From an uncultured Prochlorococcus sp. (GTDB lineage Bacteria > Cyanobacteriota > Cyanobacteriia > PCC-6307 > Cyanobiaceae): a DNA stretch of 48,399 nt. The stretch's first letter is position 1. Every line of letters starts with the position of its first letter. The notes beneath the pieces are model-generated. The model was not told the DNA's origin. It searched no databases and worked only from the letters and a program-made list of their open reading frames with translations. Location of the stretch: NCBI GenBank assembly GCA_902526435.1, contig CABZLA010000007.1, positions 1-48,399 of the forward strand, given 5' to 3'. Below, in pieces: positions 37,029 to 46,020 of the stretch. The translations under genes were made by a program, and so were the position numbers.

Positions 37029-37454
37029 ATGGAAAACAAAGAAACTTATACTGAATTATTTAAATTAGTTGAGAAGCTAAAAAATGCAAAAGATCCCAAG
37101 AGAAAATATGAATTTATTTTATGGTTAGGTAAAAAATTAAAAGTTCCAAATAACAGTATTTTAATTCCTGAAAATAAAGTTCAAGGATGTGTTTCTGAAG
37201 TCTTTGTTAAAGCAAGTTTTCAAGAAGGTAAAGTTTATTGGGAAGGCTATTCTGATGCTTTAATAACAAAAGGTTTACTTGCATTCCTTATCAATGGAAT
37301 GAATGAATTAACCCCAAAAGAAGTCGTTAATATAAACAATAAATTTATAGAAGATACTGGTTTAAAAGCTAGTTTAACTCCATCAAGATCAAATGGTTTT
37401 TTAAATATTCTCTTAAAAATGCAGTCTCAGGCAAATGATTTTTTGTCGGAATAA
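37029..37454 (+). CDS. sufE: Cysteine desulfuration protein SufE
   Basis: SufE accepts persulfide sulfur from the cysteine desulfurase SufS and passes it to SufB for iron-sulfur cluster assembly, which is important for photosystem I and ferredoxin. The 141-residue protein has the acceptor Cys54 in NKVQGCVSEVFV and the preceding LGKKLKVP loop. The helical GLLAFLINGMNELTPKEV block is the SufE/CsdE signature. ATG start at 37029. Confidence 0.94.
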   Translation: MENKETYTELFKLVEKLKNAKDPKRKYEFILWLGKKLKVPNNSILIPENKVQGCVSEVFVKASFQEGKVYWEGYSDALITKGLLAFLINGMNELTPKEVVNINNKFIEDTGLKASLTPSRSNGFLNILLKMQSQANDFLSE

Positions 37455-37489
37455 TAATATAAAATTGAAATTATAATAAAATATAACAA

Positions 37490-38791
37490 ATGCAAAAATG
37501 TAAAATCGGAATTATTGGTTTTGGAACTGTAGGAAAAGGTATTTATAAAATCCTAAAATCGAAAAACGACTTACATCCAATTTTAAAAGATATAGAAATC
37601 ATAGGAATAGCTGTTAAAAATATCAACAAAAAAAGGGAAATTGAATTAGAAAATAATCTATTAATAAATGATCCTTATGAATTAATTAAAGATCCAAAGG
37701 TTGATGTAATTGTAGAAGTAATGGGTGGGACAGATATAGCCAAGGATATTATTCTTAAATCGTTAAAGGCTCGAAAATCAGTAGTTACAGCTAATAAAGC
37801 GGTAATTGCAAGATATGGTAGTGAAATATATTCTACAGCTGCTAAGAATGGTGTTTATGTTTTAACAGAAGCAGCAGTATGTGGAGGGATACCAGTAATT
37901 GAGCCTTTAAAAAGATCTCTTAAGAGTAATCAAATAAATAAGATGGTTGGGATAATAAATGGTACTACAAATTTTATACTTTCAAAAATGACAAATGAAA
38001 AAGCTGATTATAAGGCAACATTACAATTAGCTCAGAAACTTGGTTTCGCAGAATTTGATCCAACTGCTGATGTTGAAGGACATGATGTGGCTGATAAGAT
38101 TTCAATTCTTACTGAACTCGCATTTGGAGGAAAAATTAATAGAGATTCAATTTGTACAGAGGGTATTAATCAAATAGATACTAAAGATATTGAATATGCC
38201 AATAAACTAGGTTTTGAAATAAAACTTTTAGCCTTTTCTGAAAGAAATAGTACAAACATAAATAATTCTCTCTCGCTAAATATTTGGGTAGGTCCTTCTT
38301 TAATTCCCAAATCTCATCCTTTAGCAACGGTTGATGGTGTGAACAATGCCATCCTTATAGATGCAGATCCACTAGGGGAAATAATGTTGTACGGCCCTGG
38401 TGCGGGAAGTGGACCAACAGCCGCTTCTGTTGTCTCTGATATCTTAAATTTGCAGGCTTCATTATCAAAAGATGAGCCCTCAATTGATCCATTATTATCA
38501 TTTAATTTTTGGAGAGACTGTCATATTATAGATTTTAATCAAATATCAAAAAAGAATTATCTCAGAATTATTTGTTTAGATAGTCCAGGAGTAATTGGTA
38601 AGATTGGAGATCTTTTTGGTAAGAATGATGTATCAATAGAATCAATTGTCCAATTAGATGCAAGTGAAAATAAAGCAGAAATAGTTGTTATCACACATGA
38701 AGTCTCAAATGATAAATTTGAAAAATCAAAGAAGGAAATAAATGCACTTTCTGAAGTTGAATTAATTGCTAGCCAATTAAGTTGTATTTGA
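37490..38791 (+). CDS. hom: Homoserine dehydrogenase
   Basis: Hom reduces aspartate-semialdehyde to homoserine on the path to threonine, methionine and isoleucine. The 433-residue monofunctional enzyme has the dinucleotide fold IGIIGFGTVGKGIYKIL (about 6-22), VVTANKAVIARYG, GGIPVIEPLKRSL, NGTTNFILSKM and the catalytic FAEFDPTADVEGHD. A C-terminal ACT domain (about 355-433, starting YLRIICLDSPGVIGKIGDLF) should bind a regulatory amino acid such as threonine. ATG at 37490. A strong hairpin follows the stop. Confidence 0.96.
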   Translation: MQKCKIGIIGFGTVGKGIYKILKSKNDLHPILKDIEIIGIAVKNINKKREIELENNLLINDPYELIKDPKVDVIVEVMGGTDIAKDIILKSLKARKSVVTANKAVIARYGSEIYSTAAKNGVYVLTEAAVCGGIPVIEPLKRSLKSNQINKMVGIINGTTNFILSKMTNEKADYKATLQLAQKLGFAEFDPTADVEGHDVADKISILTELAFGGKINRDSICTEGINQIDTKDIEYANKLGFEIKLLAFSERNSTNINNSLSLNIWVGPSLIPKSHPLATVDGVNNAILIDADPLGEIMLYGPGAGSGPTAASVVSDILNLQASLSKDEPSIDPLLSFNFWRDCHIIDFNQISKKNYLRIICLDSPGVIGKIGDLFGKNDVSIESIVQLDASENKAEIVVITHEVSNDKFEKSKKEINALSEVELIASQLSCI

Positions 38792-38844
38792 AAAAAACAT
38801 TTGCATATCTCTCTTTAGCTTGTTAAACCAAAGAGAGGAAATGT
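38791..38844 (-). terminator. Terminator-like hairpin, T-run on the minus strand
   Basis: Right after the hom stop codon, CTCTCTTT (38809-38816) pairs with AAAGAGAG (38830-38837) around a 13-base loop. An outer stem ACATTT / AAATGT (38797-38802 with 38839-38844) closes it. The A-tract at 38791-38797 becomes a T-run immediately after the hairpin only when read on the minus strand. As a + strand terminator for hom it lacks the T-run. No minus-strand gene is evident upstream of it. Confidence 0.5.
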
Positions 38845-38853
38845 ATTTATGTA

Positions 38854-39114
38854 ATGAGTTTTTCAAAATTAGTAGAAATTAAAAAAAATTTTAAATTTAA
38901 TCCAAATAACAGTTGTAAGAACCTCTATAAAGGAGCGTGTGTGAAGATTAAAAATAGTCAAAAGACATTTCAGGTTGTAGGAATTAATCCAGAGAGTAAA
39001 GTTTGTTGGATAAGAGAGTGGCCCTTCGCTTTAGAAGTTAATAAGACATTCTCCTTGGAAATTAATCAAATTACACTACAAACCTATTGCTCTGATACTT
39101 TTAATGAAAAGTAA
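38854..39114 (+). CDS. Small conserved-type protein, function unknown
   Basis: The 86-residue basic protein has the look of a small SH3-like or beta-barrel domain: an N-terminal lysine-rich helix, then GACVKIKNSQKTFQVVGINP and VCWIREWPFAL with alternating hydrophobic strands. No named family is recognised. It contains four cysteines without a metal-binding spacing. ATG at 38854 has a GAGG stretch about 15 bases upstream that is buried in the preceding hairpin, so translation may be modulated by that structure. The ABC binding-protein gene follows after 21 bases. Confidence 0.6.
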   Translation: MSFSKLVEIKKNFKFNPNNSCKNLYKGACVKIKNSQKTFQVVGINPESKVCWIREWPFALEVNKTFSLEINQITLQTYCSDTFNEK

Positions 39115-39135
39115 ATTTCTGAAAAATCAAATGTT

Positions 39136-40707
39136 ATGCACAATAATTTTTTAATAGCCTTATTCGTTTTTTTAATTTCTTTATCACAATATTCTTGCGT
39201 TTCTAATAATAAATCCAAAAGAATTATAGTTGCAAGTTCAGGTAAAATTGAATCCTTAGATCCTGCTAGGGCAAGTACTCTTAAATCACTACAATTATTA
39301 AGTTCGCTTGGTGATACTTTATATGAATTAAATTCTGAAGGAGAATTGATTCCTGAATTGGCATCAGGAATGCCAATTTTTTCAAAAGATAAATTACAAA
39401 TAATAGTTAATCTAAAAGAAAATGTTCTTTTTCATGATGGAACTTTATTTAATTCAAATGCTATAAAGTTTTCTTTTGAAAGATTTAAAAGAATCGGAAC
39501 AATGAACTATATCTTAGGGAATAAAATAAAATCTATAGAAACTCCAAGTGAATATAAGGTAATCATTAATCTAAATAAACCGTCAAGCTCTGTTAATGGT
39601 TTACTTACATCTATAAATTTAACACCTATTTCACCTACTTATTATAAAGATTATTCTGATAAATTTTTAAATGATAAATTTGTTGGAACAGGTAAATATA
39701 TATTGAAGAGATTTTCAAATGAAATTCAAATAATTGATCCAAATTTAAATTATTGGAGTGATAAACCTAATAATGAAGGTATTAGTTTTATTGGATATTC
39801 CAACTCTTCTTCTCTTTTCGGAGCTCTAAGAAGTAAACAAATTGATGTTCTTTTATCAAATTCAATAGATGATATTCAAAGAAATAATTTAAATTTATTA
39901 AGCAATAACAATGAAATTAAAGAAGGAAAAAGTCCTGCTACAGAAATAAGTTTTATTAGTCTAAGAACAAATTCTTATCCCTTAAATAATCTTAATGTAA
40001 GGTTGGCTATTGCTAAAAGTCTTAATAGGGAATTCATTAGCGATAAGGTTAGTTATGGATTAAGGCAACCCTCAAGATCACTTGTTCCCCCAATTTATAA
40101 AAAAAATAAGAAAGAATTATGGCCAAAATATAATCCCTTAGAAGCAAAAGTTTTACTACAAAAAGAAGGTTACTGTAACGGCAATGTTTTGGATTTTCCT
40201 CTTACTTATAGGTCTAACGTACCTGCAGATAAACTTATTGCTCTTTCTTGGCAAGAACAAATAAAAAATATTTTGAATGAATGTATTAATATTCAACTCA
40301 ACGGTGTAGAGTCCACAACTATTTATAAGAATCTAAATTTGGGAATATATACAGCGGTTATCCTTGATTGGACAGGTGCATATTCTGACCCCGAGGCATA
40401 TTTAACACCCCTTCTAAGCTGCAGTGAAATAGATGGTAAAAACTGTAAAAAAGGAGAATCTGTTTACAGCGGAAGTTTTTGGGGATCAAATACAGTAGAA
40501 GATTTATTTCTTGATAGCGAAAATTTAAACGGTAAAGAAAGATTAGCGAAATTAATTGAAATAGAGAAAATAGCTTCAGAATCAATACCTTATATTCCAA
40601 TATGGGTTTCATCTCAAATAGCTTGGTCGCAAAATGAAATTTCAAAACCTATCTTTAATGGTGCAGGAATTATTTTAATGAGTGATCTCAAATTTATTAA
40701 TGAGTAG
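39136..40707 (+). CDS. ABC transporter substrate-binding protein, peptide/nickel (family 5) type, probable lipoprotein
   Basis: The 523-residue protein begins with a signal sequence ending in a lipobox-like LSQYSC (Cys21), so it is probably a lipoprotein facing the periplasm. The mature part carries the family 5 (OppA/DdpA/NikA) pattern. This includes IESLDPARASTLKSLQLLSSLGDTLYE at the start, LKENVLFHDGTLFNSNAIKFSFERF, NLNVRLAIAKSLNRE, and a C-terminal EIEKIASESIPYIPIWV. The ligand could be a di- or oligopeptide, nickel or another small solute; the sequence does not decide. The permease gene overlaps its last 8 bases. Confidence 0.9.
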   Translation: MHNNFLIALFVFLISLSQYSCVSNNKSKRIIVASSGKIESLDPARASTLKSLQLLSSLGDTLYELNSEGELIPELASGMPIFSKDKLQIIVNLKENVLFHDGTLFNSNAIKFSFERFKRIGTMNYILGNKIKSIETPSEYKVIINLNKPSSSVNGLLTSINLTPISPTYYKDYSDKFLNDKFVGTGKYILKRFSNEIQIIDPNLNYWSDKPNNEGISFIGYSNSSSLFGALRSKQIDVLLSNSIDDIQRNNLNLLSNNNEIKEGKSPATEISFISLRTNSYPLNNLNVRLAIAKSLNREFISDKVSYGLRQPSRSLVPPIYKKNKKELWPKYNPLEAKVLLQKEGYCNGNVLDFPLTYRSNVPADKLIALSWQEQIKNILNECINIQLNGVESTTIYKNLNLGIYTAVILDWTGAYSDPEAYLTPLLSCSEIDGKNCKKGESVYSGSFWGSNTVEDLFLDSENLNGKERLAKLIEIEKIASESIPYIPIWVSSQIAWSQNEISKPIFNGAGIILMSDLKFINE

Positions 40708-41722
40708 AGATCTTAATAAACTTTTAAAATATTCTTTATTAAAGATTTCTTTAATACCTTTAATGTTATTGATTATATCTACATTAGTTTTTATTTTGTT
40801 GAGAGTTGCGCCAGGAGACCCAGTTGACGCAATTTTAGGATCTGGAGCTAATGAAGCTTCAAGAGAAATACTTAGATATAAATTAGGGTTAAATGAATCT
40901 CTTCTTAGTCAATATCTTTCTTACATTAATAATATTTTGCAATTAAATTTTGGAGAATCTTTAAGTACTCAAGAACCGGTTCTTGATATTATTCTTAAAT
41001 CATTACCAGCGAGTTTAGAACTAGGTATCTTTTCAATATTCTTCGCAATTTTGATAGGCTTTCCGCTTGGTTTTTTTGGTTTAAAAAATAAAGGAAAAAA
41101 AGGAGACTACATATCTAGAGTAATAGGAATCTCTTCATATGCAATTCCCCCATTCTGGGGGGCAATTTTAGCTCAATTAATATTTTCGGTATATTTAAGA
41201 ATTTTTCCAATTGGTGGGAGGTTCCCAATCACTTATAGCCAATCTAAAATTACAGGCTTTCTAGTTTTAGATAGTCTTCTAAATAATAATCTTATCTATT
41301 TAAGAGAAAGCTTATATCATCTTGCGCTTCCTTCAATAACTCTTGGGTTTCTTTTGAGCGGAATTTTTAGTAGATCCTTAAGAATAAATTTAGACAAGAC
41401 ACTAAAAAGTGATTATGTAAATGCAGCTTTATGTAGAGGAATTTCAAGAAGGAAAATTATCTTAAATCACTCTTTACCTAATGCACTTTTGCCTATTGTT
41501 ACGATTTCAGGCTTAACAATAGCTTCTTTAGCAGGAGGAGCGCTTCTTTTTGAAGTTACTTTTTCCTGGCCAGGGATAGCTTTAAGGTTACATGAAGCTA
41601 TTTCCCAACGGGATTATACTGTTGTTCAAGGAATTGTAATTATCACCTCTTTACTAATAGTCTCATTGAATCTTTTTGTGGATATTTTAATTGCTGTATT
41701 AGATCCTCGAATTGAATACTAA
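40700..41722 (+). CDS. ABC transporter permease, DppB/OppB type
   Basis: From ATG at 40700 (ATGAGTAG overlap with the binding-protein stop) the protein has 340 residues; an in-frame GTG at 40682 is possible but less likely. It has six membrane helices. The N-terminal STLVFILLRVAPGDPVDAILG is typical of DppB-type permeases. The cytoplasmic EAA loop (NAALCRGISRRKIILNHSLPNALLPIV) docks the ATPase. The second permease (DppC type) and the ATP-binding subunits are not next to it, because the next gene is on the other strand. The partners must be encoded elsewhere if the system works. Confidence 0.92.
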   Translation: MSRDLNKLLKYSLLKISLIPLMLLIISTLVFILLRVAPGDPVDAILGSGANEASREILRYKLGLNESLLSQYLSYINNILQLNFGESLSTQEPVLDIILKSLPASLELGIFSIFFAILIGFPLGFFGLKNKGKKGDYISRVIGISSYAIPPFWGAILAQLIFSVYLRIFPIGGRFPITYSQSKITGFLVLDSLLNNNLIYLRESLYHLALPSITLGFLLSGIFSRSLRINLDKTLKSDYVNAALCRGISRRKIILNHSLPNALLPIVTISGLTIASLAGGALLFEVTFSWPGIALRLHEAISQRDYTVVQGIVIITSLLIVSLNLFVDILIAVLDPRIEY

Positions 41723-43281
41723 TTTTTGATTATTGCTTTTAAAGTCTTTCTATCTAAAAGATGAAAATCCAGATTACTTTCTGTTTGATTTTTAGTAACT
41801 TTAATGCTTTCATTATTTTTTTTATTTTCTAAAAACTCTATGATAACTTTTAAAGATAAATTTTGAAAAGAGTAAGGATTAGATCCAATAAAAGATTTTT
41901 TGATTTTAAAAATATCATTATTTTCGATCTTTTCTGAATACTTATCATTGATTCTTATAGGTGAAAAATGACTTGATCCCTCAATAATCAAGAATCTATT
42001 TAAAGGATTATTAGTCGTAGATAAAAATACTTTGAATTGCTCACTTATTAAGGGAGTTATGAGATCATAAGTCCCTCCAATTAACAGTACTGGAATCTCA
42101 ATTCCAGAATTTTTTTCATTTGGCCAGATTAGGCTGCCAAATGAATTAAATCCTATGATTCCATTTGCTTTCTTTGAATTGATTATTTCGGGTAATGGAA
42201 TTTCGTTTAATTGACATTGGAGTAATTTTGATAAATTTGTTATTGCAAAATCTTTTAAAGCTAAATCACATCTTTCTTCAAAGTCATCTTTAGGTAAATC
42301 ACCTTCATATAAAAAAGCTATTAAAGCTCCTAATGAATGTCCCATTAAAATATAGGAATCATTGGCTAATCCTAATTTTCCATTATTATGCGCTTTTATT
42401 ACTGTATCTAAATCTTTGATACGGTATAAGAAAAAGTCAGCACTTGTTGGAATTGTATTCTTACCTTCGATAACTTCTAAAAAAGCTTCTGAATTACTTC
42501 CTTCATGGTCTATAAATACTACGGGCCAACCTCTCTTACTTAATCCAATGCCAATCCATCTGAAATTATCAATATTTCCTCCAAGTCCTGGCATAAATAT
42601 AATTAGATCTTTATTTGATGTGCTGTTCTTATTTTTCCATAATTCAATTTTTAAAGGCTCACCTCTATGAGGCGAATAAATTTTCTTATTTATTTTTATA
42701 AGATCTGAATCATCTTTATAGACTTTTTTCTTAGAAAAAGAGTTATTGGTTTTTTCTAATGAATTTAATTTTAGGTTTAGAATTTGTTGCTTTGCTAATT
42801 CCTTTTTCCATGAAGAAATTATTAAAATTAAATTATCAATATCTAATGAAATTTCTTCTGATGGTAATGCCTTTATAATGTCCAAAGTCGAAACTTCATT
42901 TTTAACTTCCAACAAACTTTCTATTGTATTAAAAACCTTAATACCATCTTTGTCATTAGGAACCAAAATAGTATTACTTAATTCTGAAAGAATCTTTCTA
43001 CCTACCCAACTTCTTAATACTTGCCTGTTTAAACTTTCTTCTTTAAATACTGGGAATTTTAAAAATTTTGATATCTCAAATACTTTTAAAAATCCATTTT
43101 GCTTAAACCAGTCTATTACTTCTGTAGAATTATCCTTATAATTCTCTAAGTTTAATAACTGATCTATAGTTAAAGGGATTGACATCTCTTCGAACTTGAT
43201 ATTTATCTTTTCAGCGGCTATTACATCTTTTGCTGAACAAAAACTAAAGAAACTTAAAAAAAGTATAAAAATGAATTTCAA
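41719..43281 (-). CDS. Exported alpha/beta hydrolase with N-terminal DUF1400-type domain
   Basis: The 520-residue protein starts with a signal peptide (about 1-22) and an N-terminal helical domain with SIPLTIDQLLNLENY and an NTIESLLEVKNEVSTLDIIKALP block, the DUF1400 pattern of cyanobacterial hydrolases. The catalytic half has the oxyanion loop FMPGLGG (about 229-235), nucleophile Ser316 in MGHSLGAL, an Asp in GGTYDLITP and His in GSSHFSP. The substrate is unknown, likely an ester outside the cytoplasm. The start is TTG at 43281, the only one that keeps the signal peptide. Its stop overlaps the permease stop by 4 bases. Confidence 0.82.
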   Translation of the reverse strand: MKFIFILFLSFFSFCSAKDVIAAEKINIKFEEMSIPLTIDQLLNLENYKDNSTEVIDWFKQNGFLKVFEISKFLKFPVFKEESLNRQVLRSWVGRKILSELSNTILVPNDKDGIKVFNTIESLLEVKNEVSTLDIIKALPSEEISLDIDNLILIISSWKKELAKQQILNLKLNSLEKTNNSFSKKKVYKDDSDLIKINKKIYSPHRGEPLKIELWKNKNSTSNKDLIIFMPGLGGNIDNFRWIGIGLSKRGWPVVFIDHEGSNSEAFLEVIEGKNTIPTSADFFLYRIKDLDTVIKAHNNGKLGLANDSYILMGHSLGALIAFLYEGDLPKDDFEERCDLALKDFAITNLSKLLQCQLNEIPLPEIINSKKANGIIGFNSFGSLIWPNEKNSGIEIPVLLIGGTYDLITPLISEQFKVFLSTTNNPLNRFLIIEGSSHFSPIRINDKYSEKIENNDIFKIKKSFIGSNPYSFQNLSLKVIIEFLENKKNNESIKVTKNQTESNLDFHLLDRKTLKAIIKN

Positions 43282-43283
43282 TT

Positions 43284-44513
43284 GTGTTTATTCCGAATAA
43301 ATTTCTTACAAGTAAACTTTGGTGGAGTCAATTTCCCTTTCATTTAAGGTTAATTACTAAAATAAGATTTTTTGCTTCATTTGGAGCGGGAGGCGTGATT
43401 TATTTAACATCCCTTATTTTTAATAATATTGGATTGTCAGCAACAGAAATTGGTCTAGGTTTTACGATATCAGCAATCATAGGTACTTTAACAAGAATCC
43501 TTACTGGGAATTACCTAAATAAAACAGGCAAAATTCTAAATCCTTTAGTTATCTCTTCATTCATAAATATTGCTGCAGGTTTTTGTTTAATTATTTCAAA
43601 AGATATTTACTTTTACATCCTAGGTCAAGCTTTTATTGGAGCGGCCGCTGGGATATATTGGCCTACTGCAGAATTTGTAGTTCCATATTTTTGTCAACCT
43701 ATTGATACTAGAAAAGCTTATGCCCTCGTAAGAACTTCTGAGGCTTTGGGGATATTTTTAGGAGTATTTATTGGTGGATTTATGAATAATTTTATTTATC
43801 TCAAATCAATTTTTTTTAATGATATATTTTGCATGCTTTCAATTATTTTCTTGATTTTAAGAAATAAAAAGTCGATAAAAACAACTTTAGAGAACTCTCA
43901 AAAAAAGGCTTTAGATCATCTTAAAATCTATCAAGAGAGGTGGAACAAAAATTCAACCATAATAGTTTTATCTGTAATATTGATAACTACATCTCTTGCT
44001 TTAATTCAGGTGACATTACCACTTGATCTTGTTAAGGGTGGAGTTATAAGAGATGTCTTAAATGAACAAGTTATTAGTTTTATCATTTCTTTTCAGTTGA
44101 TCTTATTATTAATTTTACAATGGCCAATTGGTTCATGGATATCAAAAAAAGGAAAATTATTTGGCTTGAAATTTAGCTTAATTAACTTTTCTTTCGCCTC
44201 ATTGTTGTTATTTATTTCTAGTTATTTAAATATTGCAGCTTTTTATTTCGTGTTTTTTGCAATCGTTTTAATAAGTTTAGGCACATCTTCCTTCCTCCCA
44301 ACATCAACAGATGTTGTTTTCAGTATTGCTCCTTCAAATAAAAAAGGTTATGCATTAGCACTGTTATCTCAATGTTTTGCAATGGGATATTTTTTTGGGC
44401 CGTTTATTTCTGGGAGGGTACTAGATCTTTTTGGTTATGCATCAATTATGTGGGTAGCGATTTCATTTATTTGTTTTTTTATGTTTGCGTTGATATTTAA
44501 TAAATCATTTTAA
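43284..44513 (+). CDS. Major facilitator superfamily transporter
   Basis: The 409-residue protein has about 12 membrane helices in two halves split by a basic cytoplasmic loop (around residues 190-220). The loop after helix 2 (TGNYLNKTGK) resembles the MFS G-x-L-x-D-R-x-G-R motif, and the GQAFIGAAAGIYWPTAEFVVPYF segment lies in helices 4-5. The substrate is unknown. Start GTG at 43284 lies only 2 bases from the divergent hydrolase start, so one or both starts deserve checking. A later start would cut into the region before helix 1. Confidence 0.83.
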   Translation: MFIPNKFLTSKLWWSQFPFHLRLITKIRFFASFGAGGVIYLTSLIFNNIGLSATEIGLGFTISAIIGTLTRILTGNYLNKTGKILNPLVISSFINIAAGFCLIISKDIYFYILGQAFIGAAAGIYWPTAEFVVPYFCQPIDTRKAYALVRTSEALGIFLGVFIGGFMNNFIYLKSIFFNDIFCMLSIIFLILRNKKSIKTTLENSQKKALDHLKIYQERWNKNSTIIVLSVILITTSLALIQVTLPLDLVKGGVIRDVLNEQVISFIISFQLILLLILQWPIGSWISKKGKLFGLKFSLINFSFASLLLFISSYLNIAAFYFVFFAIVLISLGTSSFLPTSTDVVFSIAPSNKKGYALALLSQCFAMGYFFGPFISGRVLDLFGYASIMWVAISFICFFMFALIFNKSF

Positions 44514-44534
44514 TAGTTTTATTATGAATAATAT

Positions 44535-44903
44535 TTATTTTTTTCCTATTTCAATTATTCTTCTTTCTCTAAGAAATAAGAAAAAAGGGGCGGAGAAAGC
44601 AAATGCTATTAAAAAAGTTCCAATGTAAACAACCCACATATTTTTTATATGTAATTTTTTAGATTCATTTACTATCCAAATAAAAACTGCAGTAGCCCCA
44701 ACCAATAAATCTCTTGAAATGGATTGAGCTGCTGGATTGGCATTTGCTAATGAAATAAAATTTTTAATGTCAAAACTATTTCCATATTCAATAGCAAAAT
44801 CATAATTTGCCATCATGGGAAGGATTGCCCCAAGGATTGATAGAAAAAGGTAAAGATACGATAGTTTTTGTCTATTATCTTTTAGTATGTTTAATGAATC
44901 CAT
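44535..44903 (-). CDS. DUF2834 membrane protein
   Basis: From ATG at 44903 this is a 122-residue protein with three membrane segments. The pattern LYLFLSILGAILPM, then FISLANANPAAQSISRDLLVGATAVFIWIVNESKKL and a final FAFSAPFFLFLRER, matches DUF2834, a small membrane family of unknown function common in cyanobacteria. A TTG six bases further upstream is in frame but less likely. It converges on the MFS gene with 21 bases between stops and is divergent from the PfkB kinase gene. Confidence 0.8.
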   Translation of the reverse strand: MDSLNILKDNRQKLSYLYLFLSILGAILPMMANYDFAIEYGNSFDIKNFISLANANPAAQSISRDLLVGATAVFIWIVNESKKLHIKNMWVVYIGTFLIAFAFSAPFFLFLRERRIIEIGKK

Positions 44904-44944
44904 ATGCAAATGATATATATCCTAATAATAGTATTTAAAAACTT

Positions 44945-45817
44945 ATGATTGAAGAAGAAAATAATAAAGTTCAGGATTTTAAATTTATAAAAGGGAATTT
45001 AAAATTTGCTGTTATTGGACATATCGAGTGGATAAATTTTATTGAAGTAGATCAATTACCTAAACCAGGTTTAATCTCTCATTCTAAAAAATCTTTAGAA
45101 TATCCAGCCGGTGGAGGATCAGTCATAGCTAAAAGACTACGGGAATTAACAAATAGCGAAGTCCATTTCTTTACAGCTTTAGGGAATGATTTTTATGGCC
45201 AGCAATGTTTAAATATTCTTGAAAATATGGATATTAAATTACATGTAGCATGGCGAGACAAACCAACCAGAAAAGGTTTCAGTGTAATTGACTCTGATGG
45301 TGAAAGATCTATCACTATTATTGGGGATAGATTATCTCCTAATCATAATGATGATTTAGATTGGGCTACTCTTGATGATATGGATGGGGTCTTTATTACA
45401 GCAGCCAATAAGGAATTATTTAAAAAATCAAGGGTAGCCAAAACATTATGTACCACTCCCAGAGTAGGGTTAAATATAATTAATGAATCCGGGATATTCT
45501 TAGATGGATTAATTGGAAGTAATCTTGATCCCGGAGAAGTTTTTTCTTTAAGTGAATTAAAATTAAAACCGAAATATGTTTTTAAAACAGAAGGAGAGAA
45601 TGGTGGAATAGTATTTCCAGGAGGTAGATATAAAGCTATTAAAAGTAAAAAAAATAAGGTTGATTCATATGGATGCGGCGATTCTTTTGCAGCCGGAATT
45701 CTTTATGGACTTTCCTCAGATTGGAATATAGAAGAAAGTTTAAATCTTGCTAAAATAATGGGTAGAAATTGCAGTGAACATTTTGGACCATATAAAAATG
45801 GTAACAACTATGGTTAG
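44945..45817 (+). CDS. PfkB-family carbohydrate kinase
   Basis: The 290-residue ribokinase-fold protein shows the early PAGGGSVIAKRLREL substrate/dimer segment (about 54-68), the LGNDFYGQ motif (about 79-86), and the PfkB signature 2 DSYGCGDSFAAGILYG (240-255) with catalytic Asp246 and the anion hole. It phosphorylates a sugar or nucleoside; the substrate is not clear from sequence. Two coupled small membrane-protein genes follow after 11 bases on the same strand. Confidence 0.9.
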   Translation: MIEEENNKVQDFKFIKGNLKFAVIGHIEWINFIEVDQLPKPGLISHSKKSLEYPAGGGSVIAKRLRELTNSEVHFFTALGNDFYGQQCLNILENMDIKLHVAWRDKPTRKGFSVIDSDGERSITIIGDRLSPNHNDDLDWATLDDMDGVFITAANKELFKKSRVAKTLCTTPRVGLNIINESGIFLDGLIGSNLDPGEVFSLSELKLKPKYVFKTEGENGGIVFPGGRYKAIKSKKNKVDSYGCGDSFAAGILYGLSSDWNIEESLNLAKIMGRNCSEHFGPYKNGNNYG

Positions 45818-45828
45818 GTGAATTTTTG

Positions 45829-46020
45829 ATGAATAATTTGTTAAATAAAAAAAGAAGTTATCTTGTTGATTCAATTATGATTTTCTTCTTATTAATCTCT
45901 TTTTTGGTTTTTGAATCTCTAAAAACTTTATCTGGAATTTTTACCTATGGGATTTTTAAAAAGGAAATATTAACCACTAAAAGCAATTTAGGATTTGATT
46001 TCAAAATTAAAATTAGATGA
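45829..46020 (+). CDS. Small single-helix membrane protein, function unknown
   Basis: From ATG at 45829 (a TTG codon directly upstream is a possible start too) this encodes 63 residues with one membrane segment (about residues 15-37) and a basic tail. It follows the PfkB gene by 11 bases and overlaps the next gene by 4 bases as ATGA, which supports translational coupling and hence a real gene. No family is recognised. Confidence 0.55.
   Translation: MNNLLNKKRSYLVDSIMIFFLLISFLVFESLKTLSGIFTYGIFKKEILTTKSNLGFDFKIKIR

Noticed and set aside
42362-43141. Two plus-strand open frames antisense to the DUF1400 hydrolase
   Set aside because: No domain or coding-like pattern; the minus strand encodes a clear hydrolase triad.
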